DNA of 64,000 bases from Streptomyces liliifuscus (GTDB taxonomy: Bacteria > Actinomycetota > Actinomycetes > Streptomycetales > Streptomycetaceae). The translations under genes were made by a program, and so were the position numbers. The DNA lies in contig NZ_CP066831.1 in NCBI RefSeq assembly GCF_016598615.1, positions 558,001 through 622,000 of the forward strand, in the 5' to 3' direction. Under the pieces are notes generated by a model. That model saw nothing but the letters and a program-made list of their open reading frames with translations, was not told the origin of the DNA and did no database searches. Shown here one piece after another: positions 7,681-16,718 of the stretch. Position 1 is the first letter of the stretch. Each line of letters starts with the position of its first letter.

Positions 7681-10578
7681 ATGCGGTCCGATTCGGTTAT
7701 GGGGCGAAAGGAACACACCATTCCTCCGGAGCCCGTGGCAATCGTGGGTATCGCCGCCCTGTACCCGGGCGTACAAGGTCCCGAGGAATACTGGAACCTG
7801 ATGAGTGAGGAATTTCCGGTCGCGGCACCGTCCCGTGCTGCCCGCCACCTCGACGAAATAGAAGTCGATGTCGCTCGATTCGGAATTCCCCCTGCCCAGG
7901 CCGGGTCCATGGCCCGTATGCAGATCCTCATGCTCGAGGCCGCCCGGCAGTGCCTGACGGACGCGGGGCACCCCGGGCGACCTCTGCCGGTCGAGCGAAC
8001 GGACGTCATCGCCGGGACCTGCTTCGGCCTGGACCGCCAGCACGCCAACGCGCTGCGTATCGAGGCGAGCCGCTTCGCCCGCGAGGTCGAACGTGCGGCC
8101 GTCTCGGTGGGTGCCGACCCCGAACACGCGGGGCAGGCGGCCGAGGAGCTGCGGATGCTCCTGTCACGGCGTCTCGGGGGTTCTCCGCACGACCGGGTCG
8201 GGGAAATGGCGAGCACGATTCCGGCACGCATCGCCACAGCCTTCAAGTTCCACGGCAGGACGCTGACGATGGAATCGGCGGACACAACCTCGTACGTAGC
8301 TGTCGCACAAGCCGTCCAGAACCTCCGCGGCGGAATGTCCGACGCGGTCCTCGTCGTCGCCGGCCAGCGCCGCGAGAGCCCAATCGTCGCCAGGGTCCTC
8401 GACGCCAAAGGACTCACCACCACGGTCGGTCGCCCGTTCGCGACGGACGGCTGCGGCTTCGAACTCGGCGAGGGAGTCGGCGCCCTGCTGCTCAAGCGGC
8501 TGTCCACCGCCGTACGCGACGGCGACCGGATCTACGCCACGATCCTCGACTGCTCGCTGCGTCACGACCCGCGCCCGGGTGCCTTCCACTATTCGCCGTC
8601 CGTCGGCCTTCGCCGCTCGACCGCCTCCGACTCACTGCGAGCGGCGGCGGTACTCCCGGAGACGGTCCAGTACGTCGAGTGCGTTGGATCCGGTGTCGGG
8701 CAGGAGGTTCGAGCGGAACTGGACGCGCTTGCCGCGCTGCATGAGGGTGCTGCCGCCGGGTCCGTGGCCGTGGGAAGTGTGAAGGACCGACTGGGGCACA
8801 CCTTCGCCAACGCGGGCCTCGCCGCGATCACCAAGGTCGCCCTCGCGTTGCACCACCGCACGATTCCACCCCAGTGGCAGCCGGAGGGCGCATCGGCGTT
8901 CGAGCGCGACGGCACGCCGCTTCGTCTGCCCGGCACGAACGAGCCGTGGCCGCCGGCCCCCGAAGGCCGCCCACGCCTCGCGGCAGTGCACGGTGCCTCC
9001 TTCACCGGAACGTTCTGCCATCTCCTTCTCGAAGAACATCCTGTTCTCGAGAAACATCTCCCACTCGAAGAACGTGAGGGGAACGGCCGGCACGAACACG
9101 GTCGGGCACCGGTTGCCGAGGCTGTTCGGACGTCCACGCCGCCGGTGGACGGGCCGGAGGCCGGTTATGCGCTCCACAGCTCGGCATCGGACGCCGAGCC
9201 CATTGCGGTGGTGAGGCTGGCGGGGTGGTTTGCGGACTCGCCCGACGCCGAGAGCTTCTGGCGGGCCATCCGCTCGGGCGTCAGCCGGATCGGTCCGGTA
9301 CCGGAGGCCGTACTCGACCAGGACCTCTACTACGCCCCGGGCGCGCTGAGCCTCACCCACAGCTATACCAACCAGGGCGGTCACACAGCGGTTCCGGACG
9401 CTCCCCCACGCGATCTGCAGATCTCTCCCGCTCGCCACGCGTCCATGGACAGCGCGCAGCGCCTCGCCCTGCGCGTCGCCGCGCAACTCCTCGACGGCGG
9501 GGGCGCGTTGAGCGGACCCGGACTGATCGCCATTGGCAGCAACCTGGGCCTGTCCCGCGAACGCCGTGCCAACGCGGCGTTGTCCTTGGAGAATCTGGAG
9601 GACACGGTCACTCGCCTCACCGGTCTCGACGGCCTGTCGCCGCTCCAGCGTAAGTCGCTCGTCACGTCGGTGCGCGAGCGTGTGGAGTTCCCGGACGAAG
9701 CCATGTTGCCGGAGCTGCTCGATGGCTGTCTGGCGAGTGGTATCGCCGCCCTCGTCGCCAACGAGTACGGGCTCGACGCGGTGCCCGTCGCTGTGGAGGC
9801 AGCATGTGCCTCCTCCCTCGCGGCGATCGATGTGGCAGTCGGAGCGCTCCGTTCCCGAGCAGCCGACTTCGCGATCGCGGGGGGCGTCGAGCTGGCGTGC
9901 AACACCCGCGACATGGTCCTCTGCTCCGCGCTCGGGCTGCTGTCCCACAGCAGGAACGCGCCGTTCGACGCGGGCGCCGACGGCTTCACTCCGGGCGACG
10001 GTTGTGGCTTGTTCCTGCTCAAGCGCTACGGCGACGCGCGGCGCGACGGCGACGAGATCCTCGGTCTCCTGCGGAGCGTCGGAGCGTCGAACGACGCCAA
10101 GTCGCTGATCGCACCCGATGTCGAGGGACAGGCACGAGCGATGGAACGGGCCTTCGCCCAGGTCGACTTCACCCCCTCGGCAGTCGACTACCTAGAGGCA
10201 CACGGCACCGGCACCAAGGTGGGAGACCGAGTGGAGATCGCCGCTGTCGCAAGGGTCTACGGCAGCGCACGGCGCACCCGACCACTGGAGATCGGATCGG
10301 CGAAGTCGTTCTACGGTCACACGTTCGCCGCCGCGGGCAGCGCCGGGCTCCTGCGGACGCTGCTGGCGATACGAGAGCGAACGCTCCCGCCCAACACCCA
10401 CCTGCACACGCTCAATCCGACGCTCGATCTGGCCGCCGTCCCCGCCAGGGTCTCGACCGAGGCCTCCCCATGGGTGCCTCGGCCCGGGCAGCCCAGGCGT
10501 GCGGGCGTGAGTTCGTTCGGCACGGGCGGCATCAACTACCACGTGCTCGTCGAGGAACACATGGACGGATCACGATGA
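7681..10578 (+). CDS. redX: Double-ketosynthase protein RedX (MBC branch)
   Basis: A 965-residue protein with two ketosynthase domains (roughly 16-455 and 490-960). The second has the full Cys-His-His set: C709 in EAACASSL, H841 in EAHGTGT and H880 in YGHTFAAAG. In the first, the cysteine position is Asp201 (ESADTTSYV) and the first histidine is Val335 (ECVGSGVG), while the second histidine (LGHTFANAG) is kept. That domain is therefore probably a chain-length-factor-like or structural partner. RedX/PigJ is proposed to condense pyrrole-2-carbonyl bound to RedO with malonyl bound to an ACP of RedN. The inter-domain linker holds three 18-bp tandem repeats (9025-9078). The stop overlaps the redW start (ATGA). 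Confidence 0.93.
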   Translation: MRSDSVMGRKEHTIPPEPVAIVGIAALYPGVQGPEEYWNLMSEEFPVAAPSRAARHLDEIEVDVARFGIPPAQAGSMARMQILMLEAARQCLTDAGHPGRPLPVERTDVIAGTCFGLDRQHANALRIEASRFAREVERAAVSVGADPEHAGQAAEELRMLLSRRLGGSPHDRVGEMASTIPARIATAFKFHGRTLTMESADTTSYVAVAQAVQNLRGGMSDAVLVVAGQRRESPIVARVLDAKGLTTTVGRPFATDGCGFELGEGVGALLLKRLSTAVRDGDRIYATILDCSLRHDPRPGAFHYSPSVGLRRSTASDSLRAAAVLPETVQYVECVGSGVGQEVRAELDALAALHEGAAAGSVAVGSVKDRLGHTFANAGLAAITKVALALHHRTIPPQWQPEGASAFERDGTPLRLPGTNEPWPPAPEGRPRLAAVHGASFTGTFCHLLLEEHPVLEKHLPLEEREGNGRHEHGRAPVAEAVRTSTPPVDGPEAGYALHSSASDAEPIAVVRLAGWFADSPDAESFWRAIRSGVSRIGPVPEAVLDQDLYYAPGALSLTHSYTNQGGHTAVPDAPPRDLQISPARHASMDSAQRLALRVAAQLLDGGGALSGPGLIAIGSNLGLSRERRANAALSLENLEDTVTRLTGLDGLSPLQRKSLVTSVRERVEFPDEAMLPELLDGCLASGIAALVANEYGLDAVPVAVEAACASSLAAIDVAVGALRSRAADFAIAGGVELACNTRDMVLCSALGLLSHSRNAPFDAGADGFTPGDGCGLFLLKRYGDARRDGDEILGLLRSVGASNDAKSLIAPDVEGQARAMERAFAQVDFTPSAVDYLEAHGTGTKVGDRVEIAAVARVYGSARRTRPLEIGSAKSFYGHTFAAAGSAGLLRTLLAIRERTLPPNTHLHTLNPTLDLAAVPARVSTEASPWVPRPGQPRRAGVSSFGTGGINYHVLVEEHMDGSR

Positions 10579-11753
10579 ACTTCGCATTCGACCCGGACGT
10601 CGAAGAGATGCGCACCATGATCGTGGCGTTCGCCCGGCGCGAGCTGGGCGGGCGGCCCGAGCAGTCCGACACCGGCTTCGACCCCGACGAGTTCCGCAGG
10701 CGCTGGATGCTTGCGGGCAAACAGGGTGTGGTGGGTGGCGTGATGCCGCTCGAATACGGGGGCAGTGGCCTGGACGCGGTCGCCGCGTCGGCGGTAATGG
10801 AGGCCCTCGGATACGGCTGCTCCGACACCGGCTTCGCCTTCTCCGTCGCCGCGCATCTGTTCGCCTGCCTGATGCCGATCGTCGAGTTCGGCACGGAGGA
10901 GCAGAAGCGGCGCCTGCTGCCGGCGCTCTGTTCGGGAGAGCGCGTCGCGGCACATGCGATCACCGAACCCGAGGCGGGTTCCGATGCGCTGAACCTGCGT
11001 ACTCGTGCCGAGTTCCGGGGTGACCACTACGTCCTCCACGGCAGCAAGTGCTTCACCACGAACGCGCCGGTGGCCGATGTCTTCGTCGTGCAGGCGGCGA
11101 CCGAGCCGGGTGGTGGCTTCTTCGGCCTGACCGCTTTCGTCGTCGAGGCCGACACCCCGGGGCTCAGCGTGGGGCCGCCTCACAACAAGGTCGGTCTCAG
11201 AGGCTCCCCGACGGCCGACGTCCACTTCGACGGATGTGTCGTGCCCGCGGCCGATGTTCTCGGAGTCGAGGGCACGGGGGCCGGCGTGTTCTCCTCGTCC
11301 ATGAAGTGGGAGCGCACCTGTCTCTTCGCGGCCTACCTCGGTGCCATGCAGCGCGTCCTGGAGTCCACGATCGACTACGCCGGAGAACGCGAACAGTTCG
11401 GCGCACCCATCGGCAGTTTCCAAGCGGTCAGCCACCGCCTGGTCGACATGACGCTGCGCCTGGAATCCGCCCGGCTCGTGCTGTACAAGGCCGCATGGGG
11501 GCTGGCGCGGGGTGACGAGGACGACGTGGCACCCGCGCTGGCGAAACTGGCCGTCAGTGAGGCAGCCGTCCAGGTGGGCCTCGACGCGATACAGCTGCGT
11601 GGCGCACTCGGCATCGTCGAGGGAGAGGCCGAGACCCTGTTGCGCGACGCGCTTCCCTCTCGGGTCTTCTCCGGGACGAACGAGATCCAGAAGAACAACA
11701 TCGCCCGGGCGCTGGGCCTGAGTGGGAACCGCCGCCGGGCCGGGCGTCGCTGA
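10575..11753 (+). CDS. redW: Acyl-CoA-dehydrogenase-like prolyl-PCP oxidase RedW
   Basis: A 392-residue flavoprotein of the acyl-CoA dehydrogenase superfamily, starting at ATG 10575 within a 4-bp overlap with redX. It has the family signatures [25 protein letters not shown] and the C-terminal [19 protein letters not shown]. In prodiginine biosynthesis the RedW/PigA enzyme oxidises the proline ring on the carrier protein RedO by four electrons to pyrrole-2-carbonyl-S-PCP, using FAD. Its place in the redX-redW-redY operon fits that role. Confidence 0.93.
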   Translation: MNFAFDPDVEEMRTMIVAFARRELGGRPEQSDTGFDPDEFRRRWMLAGKQGVVGGVMPLEYGGSGLDAVAASAVMEALGYGCSDTGFAFSVAAHLFACLMPIVEFGTEEQKRRLLPALCSGERVAAHAITEPEAGSDALNLRTRAEFRGDHYVLHGSKCFTTNAPVADVFVVQAATEPGGGFFGLTAFVVEADTPGLSVGPPHNKVGLRGSPTADVHFDGCVVPAADVLGVEGTGAGVFSSSMKWERTCLFAAYLGAMQRVLESTIDYAGEREQFGAPIGSFQAVSHRLVDMTLRLESARLVLYKAAWGLARGDEDDVAPALAKLAVSEAAVQVGLDAIQLRGALGIVEGEAETLLRDALPSRVFSGTNEIQKNNIARALGLSGNRRRAGRR

Positions 11754-11802
11754 CGTGTCCGGTCGACCCCGTCAACGTGACGAATCCGGAGTGGAGTACG
11801 CC

Positions 11803-12153
11803 ATGACGATCATCATTCACCGTATCCGTCTGCATGACGGTGTGACACCGATCCGCTTCGAGACATGGGTGCGGGACGTCGACTACGCCACGTGTCCCGA
11901 ACTGCCGAGTGTCGTGTCATTCAGCGTCCAGCGGGTTGTCGATCCGGCGGCGCGGAAACACACAGATGCAAAGGGAGTCGTCGGCGACGAGATCTTCCAC
12001 TACGTCGAAATGATCGAGGTGACCAGTCCTGAGGACTTCGAGCACGACATGCAGAGTCCTCCATTCCGAAAGCTGGTCTCCGACTTCGATCAGATGGCCA
12101 AGGTCGTCGACGAGACGGTGGGAGAATGTATCGGAGACGGTTATCACGCGTGA
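11803..12153 (+). CDS. redY: RedY/PigK-like accessory protein
   Basis: A small 116-residue protein starting at ATG 11803 (MTIIIHRIRLHDGVTPIRFE), with GTGGAG as the ribosome binding site. It matches the RedY-type proteins found in all red clusters, with the conserved FETWVRDVDYATCPELPSV and an acidic C-terminal half. It has no signal peptide or known catalytic motif. The fold looks like a ferredoxin-like (dimeric alpha-beta barrel) domain. Its role in prodiginine assembly is unresolved; PigK has been suggested to assist bipyrrole formation. It is the last gene of the rightward redX-W-Y operon and convergent with redZ, only 9 bp away. Confidence 0.88.
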   Translation: MTIIIHRIRLHDGVTPIRFETWVRDVDYATCPELPSVVSFSVQRVVDPAARKHTDAKGVVGDEIFHYVEMIEVTSPEDFEHDMQSPPFRKLVSDFDQMAKVVDETVGECIGDGYHA

Positions 12154-12162
12154 ATTTCCGAC

Positions 12163-12825
12163 CTAGGTCGAGTTTGAATTCTGTTCAAGGGCCGATATGA
12201 GCCCCGTCTCATAGGCGACGGCCACGGCCTGGGCACGACTGCCGACGCCCAGCTTCCTCAGCAGGTGATGAACGTGAGACCGGACCGTCGCCGCGGAGAC
12301 CGAGAGTTTCAGGGCTATCTCCGCGTTGGACTTCCCCTGGGTGAGCAGTGCGATCACCTCGGCTTCCCGCGGCGTCAGAGTGTGTACGACGCCTGCGGCG
12401 AGGCCGGAGGCCTGTCGGAGCGGCAGACGGTCGAAGCTCCCCCGGGCCGCCTCGGGGATGACCATCGCGCTGCCCGCGCTGACAGTCCTCAGAATGTGGA
12501 CCAGTTCTTCGGCGGAGGTGTCGGGCGCGAGGACCGCCCGCACTCCGAGACGGAGAGCCTCGATCGAGCGGCAGGCACTCTCGGCCTTGGCGATATGGAT
12601 GACCTTGGCCAACGCGGCGAGAGCAGTCAGCTCGCGCCTGTTCTCGATGGTCAGCGCGGGGGCCATGACGACGATGACGTCAGGCAGTGAGTCCGCGGCG
12701 GCGGCTTGGGACTCCCGCCCGGTCGTGTAGCCGATGACATCGATGTCGGGTTGCTGGTCGAGCAGAGCCCGCATACCGGCCCCCACTATCGACTCCTCGC
12801 AGCACACCAGTACGCGAATGCTCAC
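12163..12825 (-). CDS. redZ: Orphan response-regulator-like activator RedZ
   Basis: A 220-residue NarL/LuxR-type protein. GTG 12825 (protein beginning SIRVLVCCEESIVGAGMRAL) is chosen as the start because the receiver fold begins there. The receiver domain is atypical: the usual acidic pair is VCCEES, and the acceptor aspartate strand reads PDVIVVMAPAL with no Asp at the phosphorylation site. The C-terminal LuxR HTH is intact (LTPREAEVIALLTQGKSNAE, then SVSAATVRSHVHHLL). RedZ in S. coelicolor activates redD and depends on the bldA leucyl-tRNA through a TTA codon; I see no in-frame TTA in this copy. No partner kinase is nearby in the cluster. Confidence 0.9.
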   Translation of the reverse strand: MSIRVLVCCEESIVGAGMRALLDQQPDIDVIGYTTGRESQAAAADSLPDVIVVMAPALTIENRRELTALAALAKVIHIAKAESACRSIEALRLGVRAVLAPDTSAEELVHILRTVSAGSAMVIPEAARGSFDRLPLRQASGLAAGVVHTLTPREAEVIALLTQGKSNAEIALKLSVSAATVRSHVHHLLRKLGVGSRAQAVAVAYETGLISALEQNSNST

Positions 12826-13264
12826 CCGGCACCACCGTCCCGTACGGAATGCCGCGCCGAAGGAGTCGACCGTTCGACTCTCGGGCGTGAGTGCCCGGAC
12901 TCCCCCTTGAGGGCGGTCATCGCTCGATAGTCGGATAGGCCGCCCGTGCGATCCATTGGGTACCGCTGAGTTCTTTTCGCCGACGGCAGTGCAAGGCTCG
13001 TTCCTCCCCGGATATTGACGCGACCCTGCGCATTCCAGTACGACCCTCGATACTTTTCGGCCACCGACCCCGCTCACAGCTTATCAATCACGCAACATTC
13101 AAGCCGAGCAACAGGTCCAGACTAACACGCAGAACGCACTCCACTACCCTTTGAGTCCATCCGAGGATTTACCCCCGAGTAACCCACTGCCCTATGTGTC
13201 CGGAATAGGCCGCGTCGATCGGGCAACAATTGGGAGAATTCAGCAAGAAGCTTTGAACGGCGTA
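12826..13264. promoter_or_regulatory. Intergenic region upstream of redZ
   Basis: About 440 bp without a convincing gene, between the redZ start and the redV stop, so it should hold the redZ promoter. The part from about 13080 to 13260 is noticeably richer in A/T than the surrounding genes. Open frames here are short extensions of redZ or antisense frames with atypical composition. No SARP-type heptad array is visible. Confidence 0.4.
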
Positions 13265-14494
13265 TCAGATCATCCGCACCGCCCGGGCGCCGGTCCGCCG
13301 CGGTGACCGGGGGAATTGCGTGAGGGGACGCCCGAGCCGGCTCACGAAGAAGGTGCGTCCGGGCAGTCCGAGCCGGTCCTGCAGCTCCGTTCGTACATCG
13401 TCGTGCTGCAGGACGACGCTGACCGGGTGCAGGGCGAGCCCCGCGTCCGTGGCGCGCATCCAGTACTCGGCCAGGTGCGCTCCACCGCGGACAGCGTCTT
13501 CGAGGCCGGGAGCCGTTTCGGCGAAACTCATGGTGACGATGGCGGGCGTCGGCCGTACGACGAGGGCGAGTTGGCGGGCGAGCAGGCGGGGATATCCCGC
13601 ATGCCGTAGCACCCGCATCGTCGTGGGAGCGAGTGCGGCGCGCAGGATGTGCCGACGCGGCCCCGACATCGGTCCGAACAGCTGACCGAGGGTGAAGCCG
13701 TCACCGCGTGCCACGGCCTCGGCCTCGTTCCGGCGCAGAAAGGAATGAGTTTCACGCCAGGCCTGCCGATGGCTGAAGTCACGTCCACCGTGGCGGGCCA
13801 CGAAGTGCGCGAAAGTCGAGCGCTCGCCGTCGGTGACGAGGTGCCGGACAGTGACGTCCGCGCCCTCGGCGGCGCCTGCCCACGGGGCGCAGAGGCCGGC
13901 CAGAACAGTGGGGTCGAGCGCTTCGGGGCGATAGGGCCCCCGGTTGGTCCGTCGAGCCAGTGCGGTCTCCCGGAGTTCGGCGAGCCGACCGGAGGACTCG
14001 TCCGTGCGGCGCAGCCGGACGGCACACAGAGGTGACCACAGCGGGGGCCAGGTGTCACCGAGTGGTCGGCCCGCGCTCGGGGTTCCGCTCGTGCGCTCGT
14101 CGGAGAGTGGGTCGACGAAGCGGATGAGGTCCGTCGACCAGCCCTCAAGAGCCAGTGAGTGCAACAGGATCTGAAGATACGCGCCGCAACTGATCAGCAT
14201 CTCGACGGCGTGCGCCGGAAGGGAAGTGAGGCGGCGCTGCCGGTCGAGGGCCAGGATTACGTACTCATCCGTTTCGGGCTCATCGGTGCTGCTGCCGTCG
14301 GGGGCCTCGCCGACGAGCAGGGCCGCTTCCTGACGGGCACCAGGGCTGGTGGGCCATGCGACGCCCCAGGGCTGGCAGTTGTGGGACGACGGGCTGAGCG
14401 CGGCGACATCGGCTGCTTGGCGCAGCGCGTGCTCGAACGACGATCGGCGCTCCGTGGAGGACGTTCGAGGTGTCGGTGCGGGTGGACTGGTCAC
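13265..14494 (-). CDS. redV: Nitroreductase-family oxidoreductase RedV
   Basis: A 409-residue protein. GTG 14494 is preferred as the start because GGGAG lies 8 nt upstream and it follows redU by 13 bp. The nitroreductase fold is recognisable from the N-terminal AALSPSSHNCQPWGVAW (FMN phosphate-binding region) and the C-terminal half. RedV/PigM is proposed to oxidise the alcohol 4-hydroxy-2,2'-bipyrrole-5-methanol (HBM) to the aldehyde HBC, which is then O-methylated to MBC. It is the last gene of the leftward operon redQ-R-S-T-U-V. Confidence 0.85.
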   Translation of the reverse strand: MTSPPAPTPRTSSTERRSSFEHALRQAADVAALSPSSHNCQPWGVAWPTSPGARQEAALLVGEAPDGSSTDEPETDEYVILALDRQRRLTSLPAHAVEMLISCGAYLQILLHSLALEGWSTDLIRFVDPLSDERTSGTPSAGRPLGDTWPPLWSPLCAVRLRRTDESSGRLAELRETALARRTNRGPYRPEALDPTVLAGLCAPWAGAAEGADVTVRHLVTDGERSTFAHFVARHGGRDFSHRQAWRETHSFLRRNEAEAVARGDGFTLGQLFGPMSGPRRHILRAALAPTTMRVLRHAGYPRLLARQLALVVRPTPAIVTMSFAETAPGLEDAVRGGAHLAEYWMRATDAGLALHPVSVVLQHDDVRTELQDRLGLPGRTFFVSRLGRPLTQFPRSPRRTGARAVRMI

Positions 14495-14507
14495 GGTACT
14501 GGGCTCC

Positions 14508-15290
14508 CTACTGCCACACGAGGGCCAGGGCGTATCCGTCGACGTCCCGGGCCCAACTGTCAAGACGAGTGCTGTCGGCAGCGGGCGCGTGGCGGCGAAG
14601 CTCCGGCCCCGCACGCCATGCGAACCGGCCGTCGGGCCACCACTTGGTCAGCTGCACCTCGCGGCTGTCGATGCGCAGGCCGAACCCGAAGTGCTTGAGG
14701 ACCGCCTCCTTGCAGGCCCACCGCAGTGACAGCGGCATGGCGCCCACGCTCCCGAACCCGGGGCCCGCCGACGCTTCCGGAGGCAGCGTGAGCAGTTCGG
14801 CGAGCAGCGGCGGCATTTGTCGCCTGCGCTCGAGGTCGATCCCGACGGCCCGCGGCCCACAGGCGGCGACGGCGAAGTCGGCCGAGTGGGACAGGCCCAC
14901 CTCGACGCGGGCGTTGACGGTGGGTTTTCCGGCGCGGAGTCCGCCCGGGACCGCCCCGACCGTGATGTCGCGAGGACGCACCGAAGTGCCGACGTGCCGC
15001 CGCTGGTAGGCACACACGCTGTGCTTGATGGCCAGACGCCCGGCCAGCCATTCCAACTGTCGCTTACGCAGGTGCAGTTGTGCTGCCTGGTCCAGCTCGT
15101 CGTCGCTCAGATGCCGGGCACCGATCGCCGCGCGGTCCGCCTCGTCGCGCCCGCGCAGCCAGGCGATCGACACCACGGCGATCGTCAGTGGCCCGCGTGC
15201 ATGGCTGACGTACAGGGGACGTGAGGGATCGAGCGCCAGGATCTCGTCGAGCCCGCGCGCCGGGACGCGGCCCGGCGAGGTGATCGTCAC
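14508..15290 (-). CDS. redU: Sfp-type 4'-phosphopantetheinyl transferase RedU
   Basis: A 260-residue Sfp-type PPTase. GTG 15290 fits a GAAGG ribosome binding site that overlaps the redT stop region; an open frame continues upstream but lies inside redT. The signature motifs are present: VGIDLER (Mg2+ binding) and RWACKEAVLKHFG (W-x-x-KEA). RedU/PigL converts the carrier proteins RedO, RedQ, RedN and RedL from apo to holo by attaching the CoA-derived arm. Eight bases separate it from redT, in line with translational coupling. Confidence 0.9.
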   Translation of the reverse strand: MTITSPGRVPARGLDEILALDPSRPLYVSHARGPLTIAVVSIAWLRGRDEADRAAIGARHLSDDELDQAAQLHLRKRQLEWLAGRLAIKHSVCAYQRRHVGTSVRPRDITVGAVPGGLRAGKPTVNARVEVGLSHSADFAVAACGPRAVGIDLERRRQMPPLLAELLTLPPEASAGPGFGSVGAMPLSLRWACKEAVLKHFGFGLRIDSREVQLTKWWPDGRFAWRAGPELRRHAPAADSTRLDSWARDVDGYALALVWQ

Positions 15291-15298
15291 GTCGGCCT

Positions 15299-16189
15299 TC
15301 AGCGATCCACGCGCGGGGGCAGGAGAAACGGGTAGGTACTTCGCTTGATCCTTTTGTGCCAGAAGCGGTCGGCCCGACGCAGGCGCTGGATGAGTTCCCA
15401 CATCCGGGCGTCCGCGCGGTAGTACGCGGCGACCTCCTCCGCGGTGATGGGTTCCGCCAGGCGGGCGTTGGCCTGGTCCAGAAACGCCGGGACGAGGCTG
15501 TGGAGCTGCTCCTTGTGCAGGTTGCCGAGGAAGTCCAGAAGGACTCCGCGGGTCTCGTAGAACTTGTCGAAGATCGACCCGCTCATCGAGATGCGGACGG
15601 CGTCGCGGAGGATCCAGGGAAGTGAGGAGAAGAAGAGCCGGACATCCAGTCGTTCACGACCGCGGGCGTCGCGCATGAGGGGGGTCGTGACGTCGACGTA
15701 CATCAACTCACCCCCGACATCCACCCAGTTGGCGGCCTGTGCGTCCAGGCCGAGAGCGGGCTGTACGGCGCGGTCGACCTGGTCGAGGAAGCGGGCGAAG
15801 AAGTCCTTGGCCCAGATCTCGTCCTCGGTGTGGAGGAGCCTGGAGCACAGCCGATGCGGTGGCAGCTCACGCTGGACGCAGTAGGCGACGATCCGTCCCG
15901 ATGGCAGGCGCGTGTGCCAGAGCTCGGTGCCGGCGACGTTGAGACCGCTGTCCGTGAGCCTCCTCAGATATTCGGCGAGGCCTTTCTCGTAACGCTCGAA
16001 GCGGCCACGGTCGGGGAACACCGGCAGACGCTTGCACGCGAACGTCTCCTCACCGGCCCGAAGCCTCAGTACCAGGGTCACTTCGCCGTACCCGAGCACA
16101 TCGAGTGCCCTGCCGTCCGTGGTCCTGAGGGCGTGCTGGACCTGTTCTTCGAGGTGTGCGAGCTCGGCGTGGGGAACGGTGAAGGACAT
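15299..16189 (-). CDS. redT: Conserved prodiginine-cluster protein RedT-like (function unknown)
   Basis: A 296-residue soluble protein starting at ATG 16189 (MSFTVPHAELAHLEEQVQHA). It has the appearance of an aminoglycoside-phosphotransferase-like or kinase-like fold of the DUF6206 type, with an N-terminal lobe containing EVTLVLRLRAGEETFACKRL and a later VDVTTPLMRD segment. No clear catalytic loop can be defined by eye. Position between redS and redU matches redT of S. coelicolor, whose role has not been defined. The name is given on synteny and is less certain than for the enzymes. Confidence 0.7.
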   Translation of the reverse strand: MSFTVPHAELAHLEEQVQHALRTTDGRALDVLGYGEVTLVLRLRAGEETFACKRLPVFPDRGRFERYEKGLAEYLRRLTDSGLNVAGTELWHTRLPSGRIVAYCVQRELPPHRLCSRLLHTEDEIWAKDFFARFLDQVDRAVQPALGLDAQAANWVDVGGELMYVDVTTPLMRDARGRERLDVRLFFSSLPWILRDAVRISMSGSIFDKFYETRGVLLDFLGNLHKEQLHSLVPAFLDQANARLAEPITAEEVAAYYRADARMWELIQRLRRADRFWHKRIKRSTYPFLLPPRVDR

Positions 16190-16199
16190 GGCATCGCCC

Positions 16200-16643
16200 T
16201 TAGCTCTGGTTGTCCGTCCTGGCAGGCGTGGTCGCCGTGGCAGGAGGAGACGGTCTGCGGCTGTGCACAAGGAGGAGGTGGATCCCCGCCGCGAAGAACG
16301 CGGCGTCGAGCACGAGGATCTGCGGCACGCTGCTGACGAGGACGACGACGAAGCAGACCAGCATGAGCAGTTGGCCGTAGAGCGCGCTGACGACCGGGCC
16401 CCGGTTGCGGATGAGTACCGCACCGCTCAGGACCATCGCCGCCGCGACGAACACGGTGACTCCCATGGGGTACTTGGCCAGCCATTCGGTGAAGGGACCG
16501 ATGACCGCAGCGCCGTCGTTGGCGTCCGCGGCGTCGTCCAGGCGCTCTTCGACCGACTCGATCTGAGGGAAGAACTTGCCTACGCCGGCGATGATGTAGA
16601 GGACGCCGACCGTGCGCTGGAGGATCAGGTTTCGTCTGGTCAC
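16200..16643 (-). CDS. redS: Small membrane protein RedS-like
   Basis: A 147-residue protein starting at GTG 16643. It has an N-terminal hydrophobic segment (GVLYIIAGVGKFFP) of the kind found in DoxX-like proteins. Three more probable membrane segments follow (VTVFVAAAMVLSGAVLI, ALYGQLLMLVCFVVVLVSSV and LVLDAAFFAAGIHLLLV), then a short Ser/Pro/Thr-rich cytoplasmic tail. Synteny corresponds to redS of prodiginine clusters. Function unknown; a membrane role in organising assembly or export is only a guess. It lies 10 bp ahead of redT. Confidence 0.65.
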   Translation of the reverse strand: MTRRNLILQRTVGVLYIIAGVGKFFPQIESVEERLDDAADANDGAAVIGPFTEWLAKYPMGVTVFVAAAMVLSGAVLIRNRGPVVSALYGQLLMLVCFVVVLVSSVPQILVLDAAFFAAGIHLLLVHSRRPSPPATATTPARTDNQS

Positions 16644-16718
16644 GTATCGGAGTCTTCCGGTGTCGTGGCCGGGCAGCCGGGGCTTTTTCGGACAGGAGCC
16701 GTTGGTGCGTACGGTGAC

